A program made the position numbers and the translations under genes. The notes under the pieces are model-generated. The model saw only the letters and a list, made by a program, of their open reading frames with translations. It had not been told where the DNA came from and ran no database searches. This document shows positions 1 to 6,906 of a stretch of 19,123 nucleotides of DNA, piece after piece; within the stretch, counting starts at the first letter, position 1; each line of letters opens with the position of its first letter. The stretch comes from Firmicutes bacterium CAG:475 (GTDB taxonomy: Bacteria; Bacillota; Clostridia; Christensenellales; CAG-917). The stretch lies in assembly GCA_000434435.1 (NCBI GenBank), contig FR895495.1:1-19123 (forward strand), read 5' to 3'.

Positions 1-110
1 ACTTGTACTATACGTCAAGCTCGGCGTTCGCTTGGCTCGCCGCCTTGCGGCTCGCACCTTGAATAGGCACATACCGTGTATAAGAACGCTTTGATAAAAC
101 AAAGATATAA

Positions 111-1046
111 TTATTTGTTTTTTTCTTTCAATTCAGCCAAGGAAGTTGCGATTTTAGAGGCAAGGCGAGCGTTGTTATAGACAAGTTGAATGTTGGCTTC
201 AAGGCTCTGTCCTTTGGTGAGTTTTTGGATTTTGTCAAGAAGATAAGGCGTCGTTTGTTTGCCGTGGATGCCGAGTTTTTCACACTCTTCGAGCGCATCT
301 TGAATGTTTTGGTTGATATAATCGGCGTCCATTGCGTACTCGTCGGGGATGGGATTTGTCACCAGCATACCGCCGTTGAGACCGACTTGATTTTTGGCAT
401 AGTATGCTGCTGCGATTTCTTCGGGGGTGTCGATGCGATAATCGACTTTAAATCCGCTCTTTTGAGTGTAAAATGCCGGCATATCTTCCGTTTGATATCC
501 GACAACCGGCACACCTCTCGTTTCAAGACATTCGAGCGTCAAACCGATATCGAGAATTGATTTTGCGCCTGCGCATACAACCATAACGCTTGTTTGTTGA
601 AGCTCGTCAAGGTCTGCGGATATATCCATGGTGGTTTCAGCTTTTCTATGCACGCCGCCTATGCCGCCCGTGGCAAACACGTCGATGCCCGCAAGGTGAG
701 CGATATACATGGTTGCGGCAACCGTCGTTGCGCCGTCCTGACCTTTTGCGACGACGAAAGGAATATCTCTTCTCGAAACTTTCGGTACGTTCAATCCGCC
801 CTTTCCTAGACGTTCGATTTCTTCTTTCGAGCAACCGACGGTGAGCTTTCCGCCGATGATTGCGATGGTTGCCGGAACCGCGCCGTTTTCACGCACGATT
901 TTTTCAACCGAAAGCGCGGTTTCCACGTTTTTGGGATAAGGCATACCGTGAGAAATTATCGTGGATTCAAGCGCAACTACGGGCTTGTTGTTTGCAAGCG
1001 CGTTTTTGACTTCTTCGGAAACGTTTAGATAATTGTTGAGTTGCAT
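111..1046 (-). CDS. psuG: Pseudouridine-5'-phosphate glycosidase
   Basis: This enzyme reversibly splits pseudouridine 5'-phosphate into uracil and ribose 5-phosphate in the cytoplasm, the second step of pseudouridine breakdown. The 311-aa product matches the family length of about 310 residues. Visible family motifs are ALESTIISHG near residues 25-34 (holding the catalytic Glu), a GGIGGVHR stretch near 127-134, DISADL near 141-146 (metal-binding Asp) and AGAKSILD near 159-166, whose Lys forms the Schiff base with the ribose in this family. The start is the ATG at 1046, preceded by an AGGAG ribosome-binding sequence about 8 nt upstream. It lies 85 nt downstream of psuK on the same strand and no clear promoter was seen in the gap, so the two are probably co-transcribed. 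The identification is secure. Confidence 0.95.
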   Translation of the reverse strand: MQLNNYLNVSEEVKNALANNKPVVALESTIISHGMPYPKNVETALSVEKIVRENGAVPATIAIIGGKLTVGCSKEEIERLGKGGLNVPKVSRRDIPFVVAKGQDGATTVAATMYIAHLAGIDVFATGGIGGVHRKAETTMDISADLDELQQTSVMVVCAGAKSILDIGLTLECLETRGVPVVGYQTEDMPAFYTQKSGFKVDYRIDTPEEIAAAYYAKNQVGLNGGMLVTNPIPDEYAMDADYINQNIQDALEECEKLGIHGKQTTPYLLDKIQKLTKGQSLEANIQLVYNNARLASKIATSLAELKEKNK

Positions 1047-1131
1047 TGTTTTGCTCCTATATGAAAATTTTGTTTTTTTTACACTTGTTTTTCACTGCAA
1101 AAATCACTTGTTTTTGCGGGAAAATATGATT

Positions 1132-2049
1132 TTATGCGTTTTTGTTTATTATGTCAAACACTTTTTGCGCCGAAATATCCTTGCACACCGTGTCTATTGA
1201 CGAAACCGTGATTGATGAGCATGCGGCGGCAAATTCCGCGCTTTTTTCAACGCTCATTCCCTTCATAAATCCATACACCACGCCTGCCATAAAACTATCG
1301 CCTGCGCCAGTTGTGTTGACCACGTTTGTTTTGAAGAACGGCACGTGTATAAACTTGCCGTTTTGATAGCAATAAGATCCGTCTTCACCGCAACTCAAAT
1401 AGATTGTGTCTATCCCCCTCTGCGCGATTTTTTGGCATGCGTCGAGAGCGGATTGCTCGTCCGATACCTTCACGCCCGACAGAATTTCCGCTTCATACTC
1501 GTTTGGTTTTATACAACGGATATTTTTGATTTTGTCGTTTGCGATAGCCGTCTTTTTTGCCGAAACGGTGTCGAGAAAAACAGGTACGGTGACGTTTGCA
1601 ATCAAAAAATCAAGACAATTAGGAATATTTGTGTCTGTGACGACGCATGCCGCGCCGTTGATAATGTCGAGATTTTTTGCCAAAAACTCCGGGGTGAGTT
1701 TGTCTAAAATACTCATCGAAGCAACGCCGACGAACATATCGTTGTCAACGTCGTTGACGGATACGTAGCAAGACGACGGCTCGTCTACAACCAGACTGTG
1801 CGATATGTCTATACCCACCGAAAGAGCGTTTTGCTCTATCATATGCGCATTGAAATCCGTGCCTAAAACAGTGATTAATTTTACACTCACACCGAGTCTT
1901 GCGAGGTTTTCGGCAATATTGCGAGAAACTCCCCCGCACGACAATGTGGTGACGCCCGGGTTGCTGTCTTTTGTTTGAATCTTCGTAAATGCAGTGCAGG
2001 TTATATCGACATTCGAGCCGCCTATAACGCAAACGTATGGTTTTTTCAT
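1132..2049 (-). CDS. psuK: Pseudouridine kinase (PfkB family)
   Basis: This is a ribokinase/PfkB-fold sugar kinase of 305 aa. It phosphorylates pseudouridine at the 5' position using ATP and feeds psuG, the next gene. The N-terminal glycine-rich segment GGSNVDI (10-16) followed by DSNPG (28-32) and GGVSRNIAENLARLG (39-53) is typical of the pseudouridine-kinase branch. The C-terminal NTTGAGDSFMAG carries the anion hole and catalytic base Asp251. The specific substrate is inferred mainly from the psuG neighbour; the PfkB fold itself is certain. The ATG at 2049 is 6 nt from a -10 box and the only purine-rich stretch (AAAGG) is almost touching it, so translation probably begins on a leaderless mRNA. 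It is the first gene of the psuK-psuG operon. Confidence 0.92.
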   Translation of the reverse strand: MKKPYVCVIGGSNVDITCTAFTKIQTKDSNPGVTTLSCGGVSRNIAENLARLGVSVKLITVLGTDFNAHMIEQNALSVGIDISHSLVVDEPSSCYVSVNDVDNDMFVGVASMSILDKLTPEFLAKNLDIINGAACVVTDTNIPNCLDFLIANVTVPVFLDTVSAKKTAIANDKIKNIRCIKPNEYEAEILSGVKVSDEQSALDACQKIAQRGIDTIYLSCGEDGSYCYQNGKFIHVPFFKTNVVNTTGAGDSFMAGVVYGFMKGMSVEKSAEFAAACSSITVSSIDTVCKDISAQKVFDIINKNA

Positions 2050-2084
2050 ACCTTTATTTTATTGCCGCAAATATGCAAAGTCAA
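2050..2084 (-). promoter_or_regulatory. psuK promoter, leaderless configuration
   Basis: On the minus strand there is TTGACT (2084-2079), a 17-bp spacer, then TAAAAT (2061-2056), both one base off the sigma-A consensus. Six bases separate the -10 box from the psuK ATG, so the normal start point coincides with the first base of the start codon. Confidence 0.7.
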
Positions 2085-2193
2085 TCCGCAAATTTTAATT
2101 ATCTATATAATAAAACGACTTTTAATCATAAATGAGAGGATAACGAACTTTTGTAAAAATACTTGATATTCCAAACTATTCGATAATAAATAA

Positions 2194-2229
2194 AAAAACA
2201 AAAGCGCGCAAAACGCGCGCCTGTTTTGG
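2194..2229 (-). terminator. Rho-independent terminator of dnaA
   Basis: About 20 bp after the dnaA stop on the minus strand is a hairpin with a GCGCGC/GCGCGC core and a 5-nt loop. It is extended by AAAACA/TGTTTT arms across a small internal loop and followed by a long T-rich run. Confidence 0.8.
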
Positions 2230-2249
2230 TTTGTATTTTATTTTTTTGT

Positions 2250-3620
2250 TTATCTGTTGAGAATCATGTTTCTTATGTCTGCGACGGTGACTTTGATGCG
2301 CGGATTAGACTTGATTTCCTCGCTTATCTTGTCGCGGGCGTGAATGATTGTGGTGTGATCTCTTCCGCCGAACATTTCGCCTATTTGCACAAGCGGCATC
2401 GGCAACAACTCGGTGATGAGATAGATTGCGATCATCCTCGGTTCGACGATGTTTTTGGTTTTCTTTTTGGAGATTATATCCGCGGACGAAAGTTTGAAAT
2501 ACTTGCAAACAGCATCCACGATTCCGCTTGCGTCTATCGTGTCCTTTTTCTCTTCGATAAATCCGCCTATTGCCTCTTTGGCAACGTCTACGGTGCATAC
2601 GGAGCTGTTTGTGAGCGAGCTGAAGAAGATGACTCGGTTGAGCAATCCTTCCATTTCACGAATGTTTGAGGGTGCGATTTCCGCAATAAACTCGGCAACG
2701 TCGTCTTTGAGCACAAACTTGGATTGAGCGGCTTTGTTTTTGAGGATTGCAACTCTCGTTTCGGTGTCCGGAACTTGAATATCCACCGTAAGACCGCAGC
2801 CGAAACGCGTGCGAAGTCTGTCCGAGAGAGTGGTCAAATCTTTCGGCGCGCGGTCGGACGTCAAGATGATTTGTTTGTTGTCTTGATAAAGGTCGTTGAA
2901 GATGTGGAAAAACGCCTCTTGAGTGGCTTCTTTGCCTATCAAAAATTGCACGTCGTCCACCATAAGAACGTCGCAAGAGCGGTATTTTTCTCTGAATTTG
3001 TTGTTTTCTTCGTTGGACTTGTTGCGAATGACGTTGATAAGCTCTGTTACAAGCGCTTCCGCGCTGACGTAAAGCACGCTCACGTTCTTTTTATACTTGA
3101 AAAGATAGTTGCCGATAGCGTGCAAAAGGTGCGTTTTGCCAAGACCTACGCCCGAGTAAATGAAGAGCGGATTGAAAGTCGTGCCGGGATTTTCGGCAAT
3201 GGTTTTGCAAGCCGCCAAAGCGTAGGAGTTGGATTTGCCTTCCACAAAATTTTCAAAGGTGTATTTTTCTTGAAACGGGCATTTCTTTTTGCCCTTTTCT
3301 TCGGGAGTGAAGTTGGTGACAAAGCCTTGATCCTCGATGAAAACCGTCTGTTTGTCCAAATACTCCGCCTTTTTGTCGGGGGTGATGATAACCACGTCCT
3401 TGATTTGAGGATTGTGAGAAGACACCACGTCTTTGATGGTGTCGCGGTATCTCGAATCGATGGTTTTTTTTGCGTTGGCGGAGATTGTCGCAAGCACGAT
3501 TGCGTTGTCTGCAAAACATACGGGTTCGAGCTTTTCAATCCAAACCTCGTAGCTTATGGCTTGGATGGAAATAGACAAATCGTTCTTTACGTCATCCCAA
3601 AATTCTTCTAGATTAATCAT
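2250..3620 (-). CDS. dnaA: Chromosomal replication initiator protein DnaA
   Basis: DnaA is the AAA+ initiator that binds DnaA boxes and melts oriC. The 456-aa product has all four domains: an N-terminal interaction domain (about 1-75, MINLEEFWDDV onward), a linker, the AAA+ core with Walker A GVGLGKT (157-163), Walker B LMVDDVQF (219-226), sensor 1 LTSDR and the box VII region LSDRLRTRF, and the DNA-binding domain with signature GGRDHTT (418-424). The start was set at the ATG at 3620. A longer in-frame reading from a TTG at 3659 exists, but it would run through the promoter, and the ATG aligns with the usual DnaA N-terminus. No Shine-Dalgarno precedes it. It is divergent from recF, and dnaN is not adjacent. 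Confidence 0.98.
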   Translation of the reverse strand: MINLEEFWDDVKNDLSISIQAISYEVWIEKLEPVCFADNAIVLATISANAKKTIDSRYRDTIKDVVSSHNPQIKDVVIITPDKKAEYLDKQTVFIEDQGFVTNFTPEEKGKKKCPFQEKYTFENFVEGKSNSYALAACKTIAENPGTTFNPLFIYSGVGLGKTHLLHAIGNYLFKYKKNVSVLYVSAEALVTELINVIRNKSNEENNKFREKYRSCDVLMVDDVQFLIGKEATQEAFFHIFNDLYQDNKQIILTSDRAPKDLTTLSDRLRTRFGCGLTVDIQVPDTETRVAILKNKAAQSKFVLKDDVAEFIAEIAPSNIREMEGLLNRVIFFSSLTNSSVCTVDVAKEAIGGFIEEKKDTIDASGIVDAVCKYFKLSSADIISKKKTKNIVEPRMIAIYLITELLPMPLVQIGEMFGGRDHTTIIHARDKISEEIKSNPRIKVTVADIRNMILNR

Positions 3621-3655
3621 GCTTACGATTATAGCAAAATCGACAAAATTTTCAA
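3621..3655 (-). promoter_or_regulatory. dnaA promoter, leaderless configuration
   Basis: On the minus strand there is TTGAAA (3655-3650), a 16-bp spacer and a perfect TATAAT (3633-3628). Seven bases (CGTAAGC) then lead to the dnaA ATG. The predicted start point falls within 1-2 nt of the ATG, leaving no room for a ribosome-binding site. Confidence 0.8.
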
Positions 3656-3676
3656 GCAAAATTCAAAAAAGAAAAC

Positions 3677-3685
3677 TTAAACACA
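3677..3685 (+). promoter_or_regulatory. Possible DnaA box between dnaA and recF
   Basis: TTAAACACA matches the TTATNCACA consensus at 8 of 9 positions and lies between the dnaA and recF promoters, where it could mediate DnaA autoregulation. A single near-match in AT-rich DNA is weak evidence. Confidence 0.3.
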
Positions 3686-3690
3686 AGATG

Positions 3691-3727
3691 TTGAAAAAAA
3701 ACGGCGATCGGGTTATACTTGTTGTGT
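3691..3727 (+). promoter_or_regulatory. recF promoter, leaderless configuration
   Basis: TTGAAA (3691-3696), a 17-bp spacer and TATACT (3714-3719) are followed by only 8 nt before the recF ATG. The expected start point is about 2 nt before the ATG and there is no AGG-like ribosome-binding sequence. Confidence 0.75.
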
Positions 3728-4813
3728 ATGAAAATTCTTTCGCTGGAACTGAAAAACTTCAGAAATTACCCTTCCGCCCTCGTCGAATTCGACGACGGGC
3801 TGAACGTTCTTTACGGCAAAAACGCCAGCGGAAAAACAAATATGCTCGAAAGCGTGTATCTTTGCTCGGTTTTTCACTCCCCTCGCACGACGAAAGACAA
3901 AGAAATGATTTTGCTGGGGCAGAGCAAGGCGCAAGTTAAACTCAACATCGAAAAGCGTTTCAGAAAGCACACTATTTGTTTGCAAATCGACGAGCAAGGC
4001 AAAAAAAAGGTTGCGGTGGACGGTATTCCCGTAAATCGCGCAGGCGAGCTTTTGGGTGTGCTGGGAGTGGTGTTTTTCTCCCCCGACGAGATGAAACTCG
4101 TCAAGGAATCTCCCAACGAAAGACGCAGATTTTTGGACGTGGGACTTTCTCAACAACAGAAAGCGTACTTCCTCGCGCTTCAACGCTACAACAAGACGCT
4201 AAAACAAAAAAACAATCTTCTCAAAGAATACAAATTCAATCCCGGCATCGACGATATGCTTGACGTATGGGATACGGGACTTGCCAAAGAAGGCGCGATT
4301 ATAATTGAAAAGCGCATGGAATATATAGCGACTCTCAACGATGCGGCAGGTAAATTTCATAGCGCGCTCAGCAGCGAAAAAGAAACGCTCAAACTATCAT
4401 ACGAGAGCGGCTCGAAAACGGACGGCGCGCAAAATATCCAAGATGAGTTGTACAAGGCAATCGTCGCCTCTCGTCAAAAAGACAAAGACCTCGGCTTTTG
4501 CACGGTAGGCCCTCACCGCGACGATATAAAAATCGAGATAGACGGCAAAGACAGTCGTAAATTTGCCTCCCAAGGGCAGCAGCGCACAATCGCGCTTGCA
4601 ATGAAACTGGGCGAAGTCGTCATCTACAAAAACGAAATAGGCGAGCCGCCCGTTTTGTTATTAGACGACGTGTTGAGCGAGCTTGACAACACCCGACAAA
4701 CTCTATTGCTTGAAATGACGCAAGGCTTTCAAACCCTGCTCACCTGCACCGAATACACCCTCCCAAACCCTGCAAAACGCATACGGATTTGCGACGGCAG
4801 AGTTGTCGTGTGA
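3728..4813 (+). CDS. recF: DNA replication and repair protein RecF
   Basis: RecF is an SMC-like ATPase that loads RecA at gaps during recombinational repair. The 361-aa product begins MKILSLELKNFRNY, the classic RecF N-terminus. It has Walker A GKNASGKT (30-37), the ABC signature region FASQGQQRT near 279-287 and a Walker B VLLLDDVLSELD near 318-329. The ATG at 3728 is chosen over a TTG three codons upstream, because the conserved start begins at this Met and the -10 box overlaps the TTG. No Shine-Dalgarno is present. recF is transcribed alone, divergently from dnaA, and ends at a strong bidirectional terminator. The usual dnaA-dnaN-recF order is broken here. Confidence 0.96.
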   Translation: MKILSLELKNFRNYPSALVEFDDGLNVLYGKNASGKTNMLESVYLCSVFHSPRTTKDKEMILLGQSKAQVKLNIEKRFRKHTICLQIDEQGKKKVAVDGIPVNRAGELLGVLGVVFFSPDEMKLVKESPNERRRFLDVGLSQQQKAYFLALQRYNKTLKQKNNLLKEYKFNPGIDDMLDVWDTGLAKEGAIIIEKRMEYIATLNDAAGKFHSALSSEKETLKLSYESGSKTDGAQNIQDELYKAIVASRQKDKDLGFCTVGPHRDDIKIEIDGKDSRKFASQGQQRTIALAMKLGEVVIYKNEIGEPPVLLLDDVLSELDNTRQTLLLEMTQGFQTLLTCTEYTLPNPAKRIRICDGRVVV

Positions 4814-4887
4814 AATTAGCATGACACGTGTGGGACACCGCACCCGAACGAAAACTCATCCGGAGCGTTCTAAACATTCGCCGTTTA

Positions 4888-4922
4888 TAAAAAAACACCG
4901 ACCGCGGTCGGTGTTTTGCTTT
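4888..4922. terminator. Bidirectional terminator between recF and the anti-sigma gene
   Basis: A perfect 26-bp palindrome (4892-4917, arms with core ACACCGACC / GGTCGGTGT) is flanked by an A run on the left and a T run on the right, so it can terminate converging transcripts on both strands. The same CACCGAC/GTCGGTG core recurs in the terminator at 7893-7929. Confidence 0.88.
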
Positions 4923-4923
4923 C

Positions 4924-6126
4924 TCAATCGTCGTCATCGTCGTCATCGTCGTTGTTCTCATCGTCTTTTTCGTTGTCATCGTCGTCATCGTCGTCATCGC
5001 GTTCCAGGTCGGAAGAGGAGCCGTCTTCAAAGACGTAGTGATAGCTGTCTTGGCGTACATAGATCTTGAATTTGACGGGTTGTCCGTCGATGTTGCCGCG
5101 TACGTTGATGACGCGCTCGCCGTTGTCGGTTTCGTCAGAGAAAGTGAGAGTTTCTGTTTTGCCGTCCTTGGTGATTGACATTTTGAGTTCGAGCTCGTCG
5201 TCCTCGACCTCGTATTTTATGCGCGTGCGCTCTTTCAGTTTGCCGTTGTCGTAGACGGAATAGATAAACTCTTGTTCAACCTCGGTGCCGTTCGATTCGG
5301 TTTCGGTTTCAATCTTTTGTTCGACTTCGATATACGAGGTGTTATCCGCACTTGTAAATGCCTTGAAGTAGAGTTTGCTCTCCGACTCGTCCGTTTCCGT
5401 TTCTTTTTTGTAGAGCCCTTCAACGGGGTATTGCTCGTTGCCAAGCACGAGAACGCCGTTTATCGAATAGTTTTCTTTTGTTTCTTTGCCGTCATTTTTA
5501 CCCGTCAAAAAAACTTTGTTGAAAAACATTTTATACTCGATAGATTCGCCGCGCAGGTCGGTGTAATTGACGCTCATACCGCACTCATACCCCATTTCGC
5601 CGGCAATGGTTTTACTCTCGATTTTGCCGTCGCTGAGCAAGCTCTCAACGAGCGTCATATAGCGATTGATTGTAGTAAGTTGCTCGGAATCTGGGTTTAT
5701 TGTGATTGATTGCGATGTTAAAGTGCTTGTTTCGTCGCTCGCCGCACTTGCGCCGCCACTTGACGACGTGTCCGAAGACGATGAGAGCAGCGTTCCGACA
5801 GAAGCCGCGCCGTAGGCGTAGAAAGAATCGGCGTCGGTGATTTGTTCAAATTTGTTGCCAAACGGTGGCAAATCTCCGCCGCCCTGCTTTTTGATGATGA
5901 TTGAAACAAAGATGCCCAAAACGAGAATTGCCGCAAGCACTGCGGCGCAAACGACCATAAGAGTGCCGTTTCGGCGTAAGCTCACGCTCCCCTCGCCGCC
6001 GTGCGCGTATTTGAGAGTTGCTTGCTTTTCGTCCATACCAAGCTCGCGCTTAATATTGTCTTTGACTTTTTCGTCGGGCAGGATTTCCGACTTGTGTTGC
6101 GTCAACATTTTCTTTACGTTTTTCAT
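4924..6126 (-). CDS. Probable transmembrane anti-sigma factor with acidic C-terminal tail
   Basis: This is a 400-aa single-pass membrane protein. An N-terminal cytoplasmic part of about 50 residues contains no HxxxCxxC zinc anti-sigma motif. One transmembrane segment spans about 55-78 (MVVCAAVLAAILVLGIFVSIII), and a roughly 320-residue extracytoplasmic part follows. That part carries a Ser/Gly-rich linker (115-135), then a repeating beta-like, Glu/Lys-rich domain (about 150-365), and ends with two runs of eight Asp (377-384 and 393-400) separated by NEKDDENN. Residues 93-366 are paralogous to the lipoprotein encoded at 6907-7869. Its ATG overlaps the stop of the sigma gene (ATGA) and is preceded by AAGGAGG, so translation is coupled. 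Anti-sigma function is inferred from position and topology; no named family was recognised. Confidence 0.72.
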   Translation of the reverse strand: MKNVKKMLTQHKSEILPDEKVKDNIKRELGMDEKQATLKYAHGGEGSVSLRRNGTLMVVCAAVLAAILVLGIFVSIIIKKQGGGDLPPFGNKFEQITDADSFYAYGAASVGTLLSSSSDTSSSGGASAASDETSTLTSQSITINPDSEQLTTINRYMTLVESLLSDGKIESKTIAGEMGYECGMSVNYTDLRGESIEYKMFFNKVFLTGKNDGKETKENYSINGVLVLGNEQYPVEGLYKKETETDESESKLYFKAFTSADNTSYIEVEQKIETETESNGTEVEQEFIYSVYDNGKLKERTRIKYEVEDDELELKMSITKDGKTETLTFSDETDNGERVINVRGNIDGQPVKFKIYVRQDSYHYVFEDGSSSDLERDDDDDDDDNEKDDENNDDDDDDDD

Positions 6127-6647
6127 AAGCGGGCCTCCTTTTCAAGATACTGTTTGAGTTTTTTCAGTGCCTCGTTGTTTTTCCAGGTCACCGTGCCGAT
6201 GGGGATATTCAATTTGCTTGCCACCTCGCGCCGCTTGTAGCCTGCAACCTGGCATAGCATTACGATTTGATATTCGTCCTCGTTCAAGATTTTTGCCGCC
6301 ACGTCGAATATGTAGGGCAGCTCCTTTTCTCGCAAGCCGTACTTGTACGACTCTTCCTCGAAGTCGGTGGACACTTCGCGCTTGTATTTTTTGAGGTGGT
6401 TGAGCGCAAGCGATTTGCCGATCGAGCAAAGCCAGCCCACAAAGTTTGTTCCGTCTTTGTACTGCTCGATTGAGGATATGGCGCGCACGTAGGTGTCTTG
6501 CAAAACGTCTTCTGCATACATCTTGTCTTTTAAGATATAGAATATCGCAAAATAGACGGGGCGATTGGTGTGCTCGTACACATAGTCGAAAACACTGCTA
6601 TCTCCGTTTTTAAGTTTTGCGATTTTCCTCTCGAGTTTCTCGTCCAT
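6123..6647 (-). CDS. ECF-type RNA polymerase sigma factor (sigma-70 family)
   Basis: This 174-aa protein has the two-domain layout of extracytoplasmic-function sigma factors. Region 2 spans about 13-90, with AEDVLQDTYVRA (core binding, 45-56) and NFVGWLCSIGKSLALNHLKK. Region 4 spans about 113-168, with the helix-turn-helix GYKRREVASKLNIPIGTVTWKNNEALKKLK. It should direct RNA polymerase to promoters that respond to an envelope signal. The stop codon overlaps the ATG of the downstream membrane protein, the classic sigma/anti-sigma arrangement. The start is ATG 6647; the only Shine-Dalgarno-like stretch (GGATGG) is 3 nt away, so initiation may be leaderless. An upstream motif shared with the divergent lipoprotein gene suggests autoregulation. 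The ECF subgroup was not assigned. Confidence 0.9.
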   Translation of the reverse strand: MDEKLERKIAKLKNGDSSVFDYVYEHTNRPVYFAIFYILKDKMYAEDVLQDTYVRAISSIEQYKDGTNFVGWLCSIGKSLALNHLKKYKREVSTDFEEESYKYGLREKELPYIFDVAAKILNEDEYQIVMLCQVAGYKRREVASKLNIPIGTVTWKNNEALKKLKQYLEKEARL

Positions 6648-6654
6648 ACACCAT

Positions 6655-6691
6655 CCGATATATCAACAACCAAAACAGCCCGAATTGTTGG
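6655..6691 (-). promoter_or_regulatory. Putative ECF-type promoter of the sigma operon
   Basis: On the minus strand there is CCAACAA (6691-6685), then 21 bp, then ATATATCGG (6663-6655), ending about 7 nt before the sigma ATG. The same two blocks, with similar spacer bases (TCGNGC, GG, TTGTT), occur upstream of the lipoprotein at 6800-6833. No sigma-A promoter was seen nearer the sigma gene. Confidence 0.5.
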
Positions 6692-6707
6692 TAAAAATAT
6701 GATTTTT

Positions 6708-6736
6708 TTGAAATATTTTCTATATGAGTATATTAA
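6708..6736 (+). promoter_or_regulatory. Alternative housekeeping promoter for the lipoprotein gene
   Basis: TTGAAA (6708-6713), 17 bp and TATTAA (6731-6736) could drive the lipoprotein gene constitutively with a leader of about 165 nt. The region is very AT-rich, so a chance match is quite possible. Confidence 0.3.
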
Positions 6737-6799
6737 AAAAGAACCCTGCCGTCAAGGTCTTGCGATTTTTGAAAAAATTTTGACAATTTTGAAAATTTG

Positions 6800-6833
6800 C
6801 CAACAAATCGCGCAAAAGGGATTGTTATATACG
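6800..6833 (+). promoter_or_regulatory. Putative ECF-type promoter of the lipoprotein gene
   Basis: CCAACAA (6800-6806), 20 bp, then ATATACG (6827-6833) match the motif in front of the divergent sigma operon. The intervening DNA also shares TCGNGC, a GG pair and TTGTT just before ATATA. The predicted transcript has a leader of about 70 nt that includes the AAGGAG ribosome-binding site at about 6893-6898. Confidence 0.5.
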
Positions 6834-6906
6834 TGAAAGGCGCAAACCTCTCAACCAAAAAATTCGCATCAGCGCAAAAAATAATACTCTAAAAGGAGAA
6901 TTAGAT

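Noticed and set aside
13..56. GC-rich patch with GCGAGCC-like repeats at the left edge
   Set aside because: It looks like a dispersed repeat or part of a hairpin, but it is cut near the window edge and matches no tRNA or terminator pattern that I can confirm.
4740..5069. Overlapping frames rich in Thr-Met or Arg-His on both strands
   Set aside because: These are shadow translations of the GAY-repeat codons of the anti-sigma gene.
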